This document shows, one piece after another, positions 7,361 to 16,508 of a stretch of DNA of 64,000 nt; the first letter of the stretch is position 1, and each line of letters begins with the position of its first letter. Both the position numbers and the translations under genes were made by a program. The notes under the pieces are model-generated. The model saw only the letters and a list, made by a program, of their open reading frames with translations. It was not told where the DNA came from and did no database searches. Source of the stretch: Pseudoalteromonas rubra (lineage in GTDB: Bacteria > Pseudomonadota > Gammaproteobacteria > Enterobacterales > Alteromonadaceae); the NCBI RefSeq assembly GCF_005886805.2, contig NZ_CP045429.1, positions 3,752,501 through 3,816,500 of the forward strand, in the 5' to 3' direction.

Positions 7361-8791
7361 TTAAAATTTCTGGCACAGATATTTACTTTCCAGGAACTCC
7401 TGTAAACCGTCTTTGGCCCCCTCTCTTCCCAACCCGGATTGCTTCACGCCTCCGAATGGCGCAACAGGGTTTGAAATCGCCCCTTCGTTGATCCCAACCA
7501 TGCCATATTCAAGTGCCATAGACACCCGATGGATTTGCGACACATCCTGAGAATAAAAGTAAGCAGCCAGCCCTTCATTGACGCTATTTGCCTGACGCAC
7601 CACGGTGTGCTCATCCGAGAACGCTATGATACTCACAACCGGTGCAAAAATTTCCTGATGATAAATATCCATCTCCTCAGTGATCCCCTGTAGCACAGTT
7701 GGAGCCATAAAATGGCCAACACAAGGTGCCCCCTGATAGATCTGTTTAGCACCTCGAGCGAGCGCATCATCAACCAATTGCTGTGCTTTGTCTTTGGCCT
7801 TGCGATTGATCAACGGGCCAATATCGGTGTCCGGCGCTAAGCCGTCACCAACAACCAACTGAGCAACTTCATCAACCAAGGTTGCTGTAAACGCTTCTTG
7901 GACATCGCGATGGACGAAAACTCGATTAGCCGCTACGCAGGTTTGCCCGCCGTTTCTGAATTTAGCCACCATCAAGCCCGCAACGGCTTCTCGCACGTCA
8001 GCGCTGGGAAAAACAATGAAAGGCGCATTCCCGCCAAGCTCCATTGACGTGCGTTTAACCGTATCCGCACTGAGCGCCAGCAGCTTTTTACCTACCGCAG
8101 TCGACCCCGTAAAGGTCAGCTTTCGCACCTCTGGACTTGCCAACAAAGGAGCAACCAACGTCTCTGCATCGTCTGTCACCAGAACCTGAAATGCCGCGCT
8201 TTCAAATCCCGCCTCCAACGCCAGCTTTGCCAGAGCAATGGCACTCAACGGGGTTTCTTCAGAAGGTTTTAGAATAAATGGACAACCCGCAGCATAAGCC
8301 GGTGCCACCTTACGCGTGATCATAGCCAGGGGAAAGTTCCAGGGTGTGATCCCCAGTACGACACCGATCGGTTGTTTAATGGTTGCAAGTTGGTGATGAG
8401 GACTATGTGATGGGATCACCTCACCATAAGCGCGCCGAGCTTCCTCAGCAAACCACTGAACAAACCCTGCGGCATATCTGACTTCTGCGACGGCCTCTTT
8501 GAGCGGTTTACCCTGCTCTTTGCTCATCAGCTCTGCAAGCGCAGCTTCATTATCTAAAATAAGCTGATACCAGCGTTCCAGGACCGCTGCGCGCTGTTGT
8601 GACGTGCGCTGCTTAAGGGTGTCAAAACAGGCCTGCGCTGCATTCAGCGCTTGCTCGGCCGCTGACTGATCTGCTATTGAAACCGTAGCAATGGGCAATT
8701 CATTTGCGGGGTTAACAACCGTTAACTGCCACGGTGATTGCCAGGGACTGCCATTAATCCAGCTATGCGCTTGTTCGGTGTTATGCGTCAT
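7361..8791 (-). CDS. gabD: NAD(P)-dependent succinate-semialdehyde dehydrogenase
   Basis: 476 residues, close to the 482 of E. coli GabD. Aldehyde dehydrogenase landmarks are all present: PWNFPLAMITRKVAPA, the cofactor-binding FTGSTAVGKK, the catalytic Glu in MELGGNAPF, the catalytic Cys in NGGQTCVAANR, and EIFAPV near the C-terminus. It oxidises succinate semialdehyde to succinate, the last step of GABA and related degradation. The product could also take glutarate semialdehyde. It lies after the isc operon across a strong hairpin, with no gabT or GABA permease in view, so it is probably a stand-alone unit. Start ATG 8791. Confidence 0.88.
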   Translation of the reverse strand: MTHNTEQAHSWINGSPWQSPWQLTVVNPANELPIATVSIADQSAAEQALNAAQACFDTLKQRTSQQRAAVLERWYQLILDNEAALAELMSKEQGKPLKEAVAEVRYAAGFVQWFAEEARRAYGEVIPSHSPHHQLATIKQPIGVVLGITPWNFPLAMITRKVAPAYAAGCPFILKPSEETPLSAIALAKLALEAGFESAAFQVLVTDDAETLVAPLLASPEVRKLTFTGSTAVGKKLLALSADTVKRTSMELGGNAPFIVFPSADVREAVAGLMVAKFRNGGQTCVAANRVFVHRDVQEAFTATLVDEVAQLVVGDGLAPDTDIGPLINRKAKDKAQQLVDDALARGAKQIYQGAPCVGHFMAPTVLQGITEEMDIYHQEIFAPVVSIIAFSDEHTVVRQANSVNEGLAAYFYSQDVSQIHRVSMALEYGMVGINEGAISNPVAPFGGVKQSGLGREGAKDGLQEFLESKYLCQKF

Positions 8792-8815
8792 ACCTGCACT
8801 CCTTACATAACTGAA

Positions 8816-8838
8816 CAGGGCCGCATAATGCGGCCCTG
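8816..8838 (-). terminator. Strong hairpin at the end of the isc operon
   Basis: Perfect 10-base stem CAGGGCCGCA/TGCGGCCCTG with a 3-base loop, 13 bases past the fdx stop. The T-tract on the minus strand is weak, so termination may be partial and gabD could receive read-through. Confidence 0.6.
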
Positions 8839-8850
8839 TGATAACAACGA

Positions 8851-9189
8851 TTAGTGTTCTTCGTTGACAATATTAAGGTTGTACTTGGGTATTTCCACAA
8901 CCAGATCTTCGTCGGCAATCACTGCCTGACAGCCCAGTCGGGACTCCGCTTCCAGACCCCAGGCCTTATCCAGCATGTCATCTTCCAGTTCATCACTCTC
9001 TTCAAGCGAATCAAACCCTTCACGAATAACCACGTGACAGGTCGTACAGGCACATGATTTCTCACAGGCATGAGGAATACTGATGCCATTTTTCAGCGCC
9101 ACATCCAGTACCGTTTTGCCAGATTCAGCTTCAATGGCTGCGCCCTCCGGACAAAGCTCTTCGTGTGGTAAAAAGATAATCTGTGGCAT
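8851..9189 (-). CDS. fdx: ISC-type [2Fe-2S] ferredoxin
   Basis: 112 residues, adrenodoxin-type. Cluster ligands C42, C48 and C51 are in HACEKSCACTTC, and the fourth, about C87, is in RLGCQAVI. The acidic stretch SLEESDELEDDML is the usual binding surface for IscS. It supplies electrons for cluster assembly on IscU. It is the last gene of the isc operon here, one base past hscA. The small iscX gene, which follows fdx in E. coli, is absent. Confidence 0.97.
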   Translation of the reverse strand: MPQIIFLPHEELCPEGAAIEAESGKTVLDVALKNGISIPHACEKSCACTTCHVVIREGFDSLEESDELEDDMLDKAWGLEAESRLGCQAVIADEDLVVEIPKYNLNIVNEEH

Positions 9190-9190
9190 A

Positions 9191-11053
9191 TTACACCTCG
9201 TCTACCGACTGACCTTGCAGTGCGTGTTTAATTGATACATCCATACGGCGTGATGCAAACTCGCCGCTTGCCTCATCCACCTGTTCGATTGCCGCTTTGA
9301 TCGCTTGTGGATCGGTGGCAGTTAGTCGTGCTTTATCAAGCTCAGCCATCGCAGCGCGTAATGCGCTCAGCTCTTGCTCATTAAGTAGGTTACTGTCGGT
9401 CGCCAACGACGCTTCCAGTGCTTCGAGTACACGCAATGCTTCAACCTGCTGCTCTTTAAGCATACGCGCCTGCATGTCTTCTTTGGCATTACTCATTGAA
9501 TCTTTCAACATTTGTGCAACCTGATCGTCGCTCAGGCCGAACGACGGCTTTACCTGGATCTCAGCCTGTACTTCTGTTGATTTTTCCATGGCTGAAACGC
9601 TCAGCAGGCCATCCGCATCCACTTTAAATGTGACACGAATATGCGCTGCACCCGCTGCCATAGGGGGAATGCCTTTGAGGCTAAATTTAGCCAAAGAGCG
9701 ACAGTCATCAACCAGCTCACGCTCACCCTGCAACACATGCAAAGACATGGCTGTCTGACCATCCTTAAACGTCGTAAACTCCTGCGCACGGGCAACCGGG
9801 ATAGTGGTATTACGCGGAATGATCTTCTCAACCAGACCGCCCATGGTCTCAAGGCCTAGCGACAATGGCAAAACATCCAGTAATAGCATATCTGAATCGG
9901 GCTTGTTGCCCACCAGAATATCCGCCTGGATTGCCGCACCTAAGGCCACTACCCGATCTGGGTCAATGGAAGTTAAAGGCGGCTTAGTAAAGAAGGTTTC
10001 AACGGCATCGCGGATCACCGGCATGCGAGTTGAACCACCAACCATCACCACTTCCAATACTTCTTCTTTTTCAACGCCGGCATCTTTCAAGGCACGACGA
10101 CATGAACGCAGAGTTTTCTTAACCAGGGCATCTGCCAATTCGGCAAACTGATCACGAGTAATGGTTACGGTGAATTCCTGTTCGCGAACAGGGAGTTTCA
10201 CATTCACCGTTTCATAGCTGGTCAACGCTTCTTTGCAGGCCTTCGCTTTATTGATAAACAAACGTAGTTCTTTAGCGGAAAGATCCGTTAACCCGGTTTG
10301 CTGTTGAAAAACAGCGACCAAAAGCGCATCAAAGTCATCACCACCCAGGCTTGAATCACCACCCGTTGCCAGTACTTCGAAGACCCCTTTGTTCAGACGC
10401 AGAATAGAAATATCAAAGGTACCACCACCCAAGTCATAAACCGCAATGATCCCTTCCTGACCTGAGTCCAGACCATACGCCACTGCCGCAGCAGTAGGCT
10501 CATTAAGCAAACGCAGTACTTTCAGACCTGCAATTTCAGCGGCATCTTTGGTGCTCTGGCGCTGCGCATCATCGAAGTAGGCAGGCACAGTGATCACTGC
10601 ACCCATCACGTCTTCTCCAGCGAAACTCTCAACGGCGCGCTGATGAAGTGATTTTAGTATCTCGGCCGATGCCTGCACCGGGCTGATTGGCCCTGCACTA
10701 GTTTGAACCGCCAGGCTGCCCTGATGCTCAACAAAGGTGTAAGGCAACTGACCATAACTACTGGTTATGTCTTGCGCCGTTTTACCCAAAAAGCGTTTCA
10801 CTGAAATCAGGGTGTTTTCCGGGTCCAGTGCAGCTTCCTGCTGTGCCGTCTTGCCGACGCTGATCTGCTCATCATGATAACGAACGACCGATGGCAACAT
10901 CGCATCGCCATTGAAGTCACTAAGGGTCCTGGCCTCGCCACTTTGAACCGTAGCAACCAAAGAGTTGGTGGTGCCCAGGTCGATCCCGATGGCCAGTTTA
11001 TGTTCATGAGGTGCCGCGCTCTGCCCCGGCTCAGCAATTTGCAATAATGCCAT
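9191..11053 (-). CDS. hscA: Fe-S cluster chaperone HscA (Hsp70 family)
   Basis: 620 residues with the Hsp70 plan: ATPase motif [13 protein letters not shown] near residue 23, [24 protein letters not shown] and [12 protein letters not shown], the linker [13 protein letters not shown], and a substrate-binding domain followed by a helical lid. HscA recognises the LPPVK loop of IscU and drives transfer of the assembled cluster to acceptors; HscB delivers IscU and stimulates ATP hydrolysis. It lies between hscB and fdx, 60 bases after hscB and one base before fdx, so co-expression is expected. Confidence 0.97.
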   Translation of the reverse strand: MALLQIAEPGQSAAPHEHKLAIGIDLGTTNSLVATVQSGEARTLSDFNGDAMLPSVVRYHDEQISVGKTAQQEAALDPENTLISVKRFLGKTAQDITSSYGQLPYTFVEHQGSLAVQTSAGPISPVQASAEILKSLHQRAVESFAGEDVMGAVITVPAYFDDAQRQSTKDAAEIAGLKVLRLLNEPTAAAVAYGLDSGQEGIIAVYDLGGGTFDISILRLNKGVFEVLATGGDSSLGGDDFDALLVAVFQQQTGLTDLSAKELRLFINKAKACKEALTSYETVNVKLPVREQEFTVTITRDQFAELADALVKKTLRSCRRALKDAGVEKEEVLEVVMVGGSTRMPVIRDAVETFFTKPPLTSIDPDRVVALGAAIQADILVGNKPDSDMLLLDVLPLSLGLETMGGLVEKIIPRNTTIPVARAQEFTTFKDGQTAMSLHVLQGERELVDDCRSLAKFSLKGIPPMAAGAAHIRVTFKVDADGLLSVSAMEKSTEVQAEIQVKPSFGLSDDQVAQMLKDSMSNAKEDMQARMLKEQQVEALRVLEALEASLATDSNLLNEQELSALRAAMAELDKARLTATDPQAIKAAIEQVDEASGEFASRRMDVSIKHALQGQSVDEV

Positions 11054-11113
11054 AATGCTCTTTCACTTTGGTGAAGCTGGTTGTCGCTGTACTATGCAGC
11101 AACAACGCATGAA

Positions 11114-11638
11114 TCAGTCGAATAGGCTGTCTTCTATCCGAGATAGCTCGTCTTTCAACTTATAAACAAACTTGAGTTTGCGAATGTGATCCGCCGCGCG
11201 CTGCAAAGCCGCTTCGTCTTGACTAACCAACAGCTCACCCAGACCAGCACTGTATTGCCGCTCCAATTGTCTGGCCTGCGCTTCAAAGGATTCGATTTCT
11301 GCTTCTGGATCGGTACTGTGTGCTATGTCTTCCAGTGCCTCGCGCAGCTCCATTTGCTGCATCAAAAACGCCGGATCTTGCAAGGTTTGTTGCTCAGCAC
11401 GTATATCAACACCACGCTCGCTCAACATGTACTCAGCGCGCTTTACTGGGTGTTTCAATACCGCCAGGGCATCATTGATCTCAGCCGTTTTTTGCACCGC
11501 CAACAGTTTTTCTCGCTCACCCAGATGGGCAAACTTATCGGGGTGAACGGCGCGTTGCAGATCCAAATAACGCTGGTTTAAAGCTGCCAGGTCAACCTGA
11601 TAGCTGACCGGTAAATCGAATAAGTCAAAATATCGCAT
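11114..11638 (-). CDS. hscB: Fe-S co-chaperone HscB (J-domain protein)
   Basis: About 174 residues. The J-domain begins MRYFDLFDLP and holds the HPD signature in VHPDKFAHLGE, followed by the C-terminal three-helix IscU-binding domain. It brings IscU to HscA and triggers its ATPase. The frame extends upstream to 11656, but the ATG at 11638 starts the conserved protein and has GGA five bases before it. A stem-loop in the 63-base gap after iscA separates the hscBA-fdx half of the operon from iscRSUA. Confidence 0.95.
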   Translation of the reverse strand: MRYFDLFDLPVSYQVDLAALNQRYLDLQRAVHPDKFAHLGEREKLLAVQKTAEINDALAVLKHPVKRAEYMLSERGVDIRAEQQTLQDPAFLMQQMELREALEDIAHSTDPEAEIESFEAQARQLERQYSAGLGELLVSQDEAALQRAADHIRKLKFVYKLKDELSRIEDSLFD

Positions 11639-11654
11639 ACGCATCCAATACAGC

Positions 11655-11678
11655 AAAGCCCTACCAAGGCAGGGCTTT
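11655..11678 (-). other. Intercistronic hairpin between iscA and hscB
   Basis: AAAGCCCT (11655-11662) and AGGGCTTT (11671-11678) form a perfect 8-base stem just after iscA. No T-run follows, so it is more likely an mRNA-stability or attenuation element than a full terminator. It would fit lower expression of hscBA-fdx compared with iscSUA. Confidence 0.6.
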
Positions 11679-11701
11679 AGAGTTGTTAGTCACAAAAGAG
11701 A

Positions 11702-12025
11702 TTATACGGTGAAACTTTCGCCGCAGCCACACTCGTCCTTTTGATTCGGGTTAATGAACTTAAACCCTTCGTTCAAACCTTCTTTCGTGTAGTCCAGCTC
11801 AGTGCCGTCGATATAAACCAGACTCTTAGCATCGACGATGATTTTGACGCCCCTTTCTTCAAAAACTTCATCGCCTTCGTCCAGTTCATCCACAAACTCA
11901 AGTACATAGGCAAGACCTGAACAGCCGGTCGTTTTAATGCCGACTCTCAGCCCGATGCCTTTACCTCGGTTGGCCAAAAAAGTCTGTACTCGGCCTGCTG
12001 CCGACTCTGTCAGTGTCACTGCCAT
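11702..12025 (-). CDS. iscA: Iron-sulfur assembly protein IscA (A-type carrier)
   Basis: 107 residues, normal length. The three conserved cysteines of A-type carriers are present: one in [16 protein letters not shown] and the CGCGESF pair near the C-terminus. It accepts clusters from IscU and passes them to target enzymes, mainly [4Fe-4S] proteins under aerobic growth. It starts 9 bases after the iscU stop, inside the isc operon. Confidence 0.97.
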   Translation of the reverse strand: MAVTLTESAAGRVQTFLANRGKGIGLRVGIKTTGCSGLAYVLEFVDELDEGDEVFEERGVKIIVDAKSLVYIDGTELDYTKEGLNEGFKFINPNQKDECGCGESFTV

Positions 12026-12034
12026 AGTTATCTC

Positions 12035-12418
12035 TTACTTCGCCTGTTTACTCTTGTAGTCTGCAATTGCAGCCTGAATTGCATCTTCTGCCAGAATTGA
12101 GCAGTGGATCTTCACTGGCGGCAACTCTAACTCAGCACTGATGTCGGTGTTCTTGATTTCACCTGCTTCATCAAGTGTCTTGCCTTTCACCCACTCAGTA
12201 ACCAGCGATGATGATGCGATAGCACTACCACAGCCGTAGGTTTTGAACTTTGCATCTTCGATGATGCCTTCACCTGATACTTTGATCTGTAGCTTCATCA
12301 CGTCGCCACATGCCGGCGCGCCAACCATACCCGTTGCGACACTCGGATCGTTCTTGTCTAATGAACCAACGTTACGTGGGTTTTCCACGTGATCAATTAC
12401 TTTGTTACTGTACGCCAT
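12035..12418 (-). CDS. iscU: Iron-sulfur cluster scaffold IscU
   Basis: 127 residues. Scaffold ligands are clear: C37 and D39 in GAPACGDVM, the second cysteine (about C63) in TYGCGSA and the third (about C106) in KIHCSILAED, directly after the LPPVK motif recognised by HscA. Clusters are built here from sulfur delivered by IscS and then handed on with HscA/HscB help. It lies 53 bases after iscS and 9 before iscA. Confidence 0.98.
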   Translation of the reverse strand: MAYSNKVIDHVENPRNVGSLDKNDPSVATGMVGAPACGDVMKLQIKVSGEGIIEDAKFKTYGCGSAIASSSLVTEWVKGKTLDEAGEIKNTDISAELELPPVKIHCSILAEDAIQAAIADYKSKQAK

Positions 12419-12471
12419 AATTCTTTCCTCACTACCTGCCTATAGTATTAACTTGCTATACACGGATTTGC

Positions 12472-13686
12472 TTAATGGTGTGCCCATTCAACTGCATCTA
12501 AGTCAACGCCATCTTTGAACATTTCCCACAGCGGTGACATCTCACGCAAACGACCAATCGAGTCTTTGATGAGCTTAACGGTATAATCGATTTCTTCTTC
12601 AGTGGTAAAACGGCCGATGCTGAAGCGGATTGAACTGTGTGCCAGTTCATCGTTGCGACCCAGTGCGCGCAACACGTAAGACGGCTCCAGGCTCGCTGAT
12701 GTACATGCAGAACCCGATGATACGGCAATGTCTTTAACCGCCATCAGCAATGACTCACCTTCAACAAAGTTGAAGCTCAGGTTGACAATACCTGGCACTG
12801 ATTGGTCAATAGCACCATTGAAATACACTTCTTCCATATCCATCACGCCGTCCAGCAAACGCTTACGCAGCGTACTGATGTGGGCATGATCTTTTTCGAA
12901 ATCTTCTTTGGCAACACGGAAAGCCGAGCCCATGCCCACGATTTGGTGGGTTGCCAGTGTACCTGAGCGCATACCACGCTCATGACCACCACCGTGCATT
13001 TGCGCTTCTAAACGTGCACGCGGTTTACGACGTACATACAGTGCGCCAATCCCTTTAGGGCCATACACTTTGTGGCCAGAGAAAGACATAAAGTCGACTT
13101 TCAGCTGTTGCAGGTCGATCTGTACTTTACCGGCACTTTGCGCAGCATCAACATGGAACATAATTTTGCGCTCGCGGCACATCTCACCGATGGTGGCGAT
13201 ATCCTGAATCACACCCAGCTCGTTGTTAACATGCATAATGCTGATCAGAATGGTGTCTTCGCGAATTGCGGCTTCCAGCTTTTTCAGATCCAGTAAACCA
13301 TTTTCTTCGACTTCCATATACGTGACTTCGAAGCCTTGACGCTCTAATTCACGACAAGTGTCCAGCACTGCTTTGTGCTCGGTTTTCACGGTAATTACGT
13401 GCTTACCTTTCTTTTGATAGAAGTTAGCCGCACCTTTGATTGCCAGGTTGTTTGATTCGGTGGCCCCTGAAGTGAAAACAATTTCACGCGGATCAGCGTT
13501 GATTAAATCAGCGATATCGTTACGCGCCTGGTCAATCAGCTCTTCTGCCTGCCACCCAAAACGGTGCGAACGTGAGGCTGGATTACCAAAATTACCATCC
13601 ATAGTCAGGCACTGCATCATCTCGTCTGCAACACGCTGATCAACCGGAGTGGTCGCTGCATAATCTAAATATATCGGTAATTTCAT
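12472..13686 (-). CDS. iscS: Cysteine desulfurase IscS
   Basis: 404 residues from the ATG at 13686, identical in length to E. coli IscS and starting with the same [10 protein letters not shown]; the frame runs further upstream to 13722 but that part is not conserved. The PLP lysine is in [12 protein letters not shown], and the mobile catalytic cysteine in [13 protein letters not shown]. It removes sulfur from cysteine and donates it to IscU and to tRNA thiolation and cofactor pathways. It follows iscR by 23 bases in the operon. Confidence 0.98.
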   Translation of the reverse strand: MKLPIYLDYAATTPVDQRVADEMMQCLTMDGNFGNPASRSHRFGWQAEELIDQARNDIADLINADPREIVFTSGATESNNLAIKGAANFYQKKGKHVITVKTEHKAVLDTCRELERQGFEVTYMEVEENGLLDLKKLEAAIREDTILISIMHVNNELGVIQDIATIGEMCRERKIMFHVDAAQSAGKVQIDLQQLKVDFMSFSGHKVYGPKGIGALYVRRKPRARLEAQMHGGGHERGMRSGTLATHQIVGMGSAFRVAKEDFEKDHAHISTLRKRLLDGVMDMEEVYFNGAIDQSVPGIVNLSFNFVEGESLLMAVKDIAVSSGSACTSASLEPSYVLRALGRNDELAHSSIRFSIGRFTTEEEIDYTVKLIKDSIGRLREMSPLWEMFKDGVDLDAVEWAHH

Positions 13687-13709
13687 TTCTTTCTCCGCTA
13701 GACGCCAGT

Positions 13710-14201
13710 TTACAGCTGGCAACTCACTTGAATATTCTCTAATTGCTTCATTGCACTGTTAACCCCATTATCCTGACGCGTTGCAACAGACTGCACGTCG
13801 GAATTAGCGACTAACTCGGCGAGGGAAATACTGTTTAAAAACTCTTCAATACGCATACTTAAGTCTGACCACAATGTATGAGTAAGACAGCGCATGCCGC
13901 TCTGGCAGCCGCCACCTTCTCCATGACATCGAGTCGCATCTACGGATTCATCGACCGCGGCGATCACATCGCCAACAGAAATAGTATGCGCGTCGCGGCC
14001 CAGCAAATAGCCGCCACCCGGTCCGCGAACAGAGCTCACTAAGCCATGTTTACGCAAACGGGCAAATAATTGTTCCAGGTATGACAGAGATATTTCCTGA
14101 CGTTCGGAAATATCCGCCAGAGGCACGGGCCCAATATTTGCGTGTAGTGCGACGTCCAGCATCGCTGTCACTGCATATCTGCCTTTTGAAGTCAGTTTCA
14201 T
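13710..14201 (-). CDS. iscR: Rrf2-family Fe-S regulator IscR
   Basis: 163 residues from [19 protein letters not shown], matching the E. coli protein; the frame can be extended to 14225 but without conservation. The winged-helix HTH includes [14 protein letters not shown] and the wing [10 protein letters not shown]. Cluster ligands are C92, C99, C105 and His108 in the segment starting RCHGEGGGC, with one residue more than E. coli between the first two cysteines. Holo-IscR represses its own operon. Three type-1-like binding sites lie in the 260 bases upstream. Confidence 0.97.
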   Translation of the reverse strand: MKLTSKGRYAVTAMLDVALHANIGPVPLADISERQEISLSYLEQLFARLRKHGLVSSVRGPGGGYLLGRDAHTISVGDVIAAVDESVDATRCHGEGGGCQSGMRCLTHTLWSDLSMRIEEFLNSISLAELVANSDVQSVATRQDNGVNSAMKQLENIQVSCQL

Positions 14202-14239
14202 GCGTGCCCCCAGAAAAGTTATCAAGGCGCAAATTGTAA

Positions 14240-14265
14240 TTACCTGACTAAGATAGTCAAGTATT
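14240..14265. promoter_or_regulatory. IscR type-1-like site, proximal
   Basis: TTACCTGACTAAGATAGTCA and the following AGTATT match the type-1 IscR motif (ATACYYGACT-N4-AGTCAAGTAT class) at nearly every consensus position. It lies about 40 bases before the iscR ATG, where bound holo-IscR would block RNA polymerase. Confidence 0.8.
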
Positions 14266-14347
14266 AACCAACAACCAATCGCCCTGTGCTATGCGGATAA
14301 CACGTAGGTAGGTACTTACCTAGTGTGTTCAATCTGCGCTCATCATA

Positions 14348-14373
14348 ATACCCGACTAATTTCCTCAGGTATT
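14348..14373. promoter_or_regulatory. IscR type-1-like site, middle
   Basis: ATACCCGACTAATTTCCTCA followed by GGTATT has both half-sites of the type-1 motif, with a weaker right half. It is about 108 bases from the proximal site. Confidence 0.65.
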
Positions 14374-14386
14374 ATGGACATTGTAA

Positions 14387-14412
14387 TTACCTGAGTATTT
14401 TAGTCAAGTATT
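14387..14412. promoter_or_regulatory. IscR type-1-like site, distal
   Basis: TTACCTGAGTATTTTAGTCA followed by AGTATT is a strong type-1 match, 13 bases from the middle site. The arrangement of one proximal site and a distal pair recalls the multi-site iscR control region of E. coli. Confidence 0.72.
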
Positions 14413-14468
14413 TACGCATGAGATTATTGCAGCGCTTTGGTATATCTCATACCAAAACGCTAACCCCA

Positions 14469-15191
14469 TCATTTTATTGATTTATTTATTGAGCTTAAAA
14501 TACCGCGTAGGATGTTGAGCTCCTGATCTTCGGGACGAGCACGGTTAAACAGGCGTTTTAGCTTGGTCATGACCATGCCTGGGTGCTGCTTAATGATAAA
14601 ACCGGTGTCGTTCAGAGTAGACTCTAGATGCTCATAGAACAGTTCCATTTGCTGAGAAGTGGGATACTGTAGGTCGTCCAGCTCAACAGGCTGCTCCTGG
14701 CGATCCAGATAAGTCATGCGGGTTTCATAAGCCAGTGTTTGCACCGCCATAGCCAGATTCAGTGAGCTGTACTCTGGGTTTGCCGGAATACACACGTGGT
14801 AATTACACAATTGCAACTCTTCGTTGGTAAGACCGCTGTTTTCACGACCAAACACCAATGCAACCGGGGTTTGCTCAGCACCATCTACCAGCTTTTGAGC
14901 ACACTCACGCGGGCCAACCATAGGCCAGGATAAAGTACGAGAACGCGCACTGGTGCCTATGGTTAAGGCACAGTCAGCAATGGCGTCTTCGAGTTTCTCT
15001 ACCTGAACCGCATTGCCCAGCACATCAGTTGCACCGGCCGCCAGCGCGCTGGCATGGCTGTCTACCTCGCACGCAGGATCCACCAAATAGAGTTTCGATA
15101 ACCCCATGGTTTTCATTGCGCGTGCAACCGAGCCGATATTGCCTGAATGGGAGGTATTTACCAATACAATGCGAATGTCTTCTAATGCCAT
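14469..15191 (-). CDS. trmJ: tRNA (cytidine/uridine-2'-O-)-methyltransferase TrmJ
   Basis: 240 residues of the SPOUT class. The N-terminal [26 protein letters not shown] motif, [14 protein letters not shown] and the knot segment [17 protein letters not shown] are typical. It methylates the ribose at position 32 of several tRNAs using S-adenosylmethionine. It lies between iscR and the divergent suhB, the conserved gammaproteobacterial order. Confidence 0.95.
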   Translation of the reverse strand: MALEDIRIVLVNTSHSGNIGSVARAMKTMGLSKLYLVDPACEVDSHASALAAGATDVLGNAVQVEKLEDAIADCALTIGTSARSRTLSWPMVGPRECAQKLVDGAEQTPVALVFGRENSGLTNEELQLCNYHVCIPANPEYSSLNLAMAVQTLAYETRMTYLDRQEQPVELDDLQYPTSQQMELFYEHLESTLNDTGFIIKQHPGMVMTKLKRLFNRARPEDQELNILRGILSSINKSIK

Positions 15192-15473
15192 GTCTTATGC
15201 CTCAGGAAAAAATAATGGCGGAGTTTAGCACAAACGCGAATTCGCCAGATAGTAAAATCCGGACCAGACGCACCTGAATAGTAAAGAGCCAGCTCAAGTG
15301 AAAACCTCGGCACACCACCTACCTCACATAAACTGGCTGAATTTAAATCACTTTCTCAATTTGATTAAAAAAAGCACATCTTTTTTGACTAAGGGTTATT
15401 TACTTTGCAGCAAAAATCGCTAGAATACGCCGGCTCGAAATTTTTAGTTCTTTTACAATTCAAAGGTAATGCT

Positions 15474-16277
15474 ATGCATCCAATGTTAAACATTGCGGTA
15501 CGCGCTGCGCGTAACGCGGGTAAGGTGATTCTACGTGCTTGTGAAAACATGTCTCAGGTTGAGACTTCACAAAAAGGTTCAAACGACTTCGTAACAAACG
15601 TAGATAAAGAAGCGGAACTGGTTATCCGCGACACAATTTTGAAGGCCTACCCGGAGCATGCAATTGTCGGTGAAGAGCTTGGCCACACAGATGGCAAGCA
15701 AGCCGATTACCTTTGGGTTATTGACCCGCTTGATGGCACCACTAACTTCATCAAGGGCATTCCACACTTTGCTATTTCTATCGCGCTGAAAGTAAAAGGC
15801 CGCGTCGAACAAGCTGTTGTATACGATCCAATCCGTGATGAGCTGTTTACAGCGTCTCGCGGTCAGGGTGCACAATTGAACAGCAAACGTATTCGCGTTA
15901 CTAAGAGTACTGAACTAGCAGGTTCTGTCCTGGCAACAGGCTTTCCGTTCAAACAAAAGCATCACCTGGACGCTTACACTGAAACCTTTAAAGCGCTGTT
16001 TATTCAAACCACTGATATCCGTCGCGCCGGTTCTGCGGCGTTGGACATGGCCTATGTTGCTGCGGGTCGTATCGACGGTTTCTACGAGATCGGTCTTAAG
16101 CCTTGGGATACAGCAGCGGGTGAACTACTGATTAAAGAAGCCGGTGGCATGCTGATGGACTTCGCTGGCGGTGCCAACTACAACAACAGCGGTAACATTG
16201 TGTGTGGTGCCCCTAAACTGTGCCAGGCAATTGTAAAAGAAATTCGTCCAGTACTGACTGAGTCACTACTTAAGTAA
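15474..16277 (+). CDS. suhB: Inositol-1-monophosphatase family protein SuhB
   Basis: 267 residues, the same as E. coli SuhB. Metal-binding motifs of the family are present: GEELG, DPLDGTTNFIKGIPHF and KPWDTAAGELLIKEAGG. SuhB hydrolyses inositol-1-phosphate in vitro and, in E. coli, joins the rRNA antitermination complex with Nus factors. The start is ATG 15474, with AAGGT 9 bases before it; the frame is open further upstream but is not conserved there. It is divergent from trmJ. A candidate promoter is TTTACT with 16 bases to TAGAAT around 15399-15426, tentative. Confidence 0.96.
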   Translation: MHPMLNIAVRAARNAGKVILRACENMSQVETSQKGSNDFVTNVDKEAELVIRDTILKAYPEHAIVGEELGHTDGKQADYLWVIDPLDGTTNFIKGIPHFAISIALKVKGRVEQAVVYDPIRDELFTASRGQGAQLNSKRIRVTKSTELAGSVLATGFPFKQKHHLDAYTETFKALFIQTTDIRRAGSAALDMAYVAAGRIDGFYEIGLKPWDTAAGELLIKEAGGMLMDFAGGANYNNSGNIVCGAPKLCQAIVKEIRPVLTESLLK

Positions 16278-16294
16278 GCTGGACGCAAGAGTTA

Positions 16295-16454
16295 TACCAA
16301 TTTCACTTAATACCTGTTCAATTTGACGGAGCAAATATGACGCTAACTGTGTTAAAAATTTCTCATTTAGAACAACTAAATAGCAAAATTTTTGCCTAGT
16401 TATCGAACATATTTTCTCGCCTCAAAATAGAACACTTAATTAAGCAAATTGGTA
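16295..16454 (-). repeat. MITE-like intergenic repeat, copy A
   Basis: A 160-base element with terminal inverted repeats beginning TACCAATTT and flanked by a 3-base direct repeat TTA on both sides. It is the reverse-complement orientation of copies B and C (45.1 and 45.9 kb) and shares most of its internal sequence with them, including a segment able to pair AAAAATTT with AAATTTTT. It carries no coding capacity. It lies between suhB and the sugar-acid operon, immediately before their shared terminator. Confidence 0.85.
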
Positions 16455-16456
16455 TT

Positions 16457-16486
16457 AAAAAACCCAAACATGTGTTTGGGTTTTTT
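16457..16486 (-). terminator. Bidirectional terminator between suhB and the sugar-acid operon
   Basis: Perfect 14-base stem from six A residues, CCCAAACA, through a TG loop to TGTTTGGG and T-run. The symmetry gives T-tracts on both strands. It is 22 bases past the dehydratase stop on the minus strand and also downstream of suhB. Confidence 0.9.
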
Positions 16487-16508
16487 TATATCTGACATTA
16501 AACCTGAG

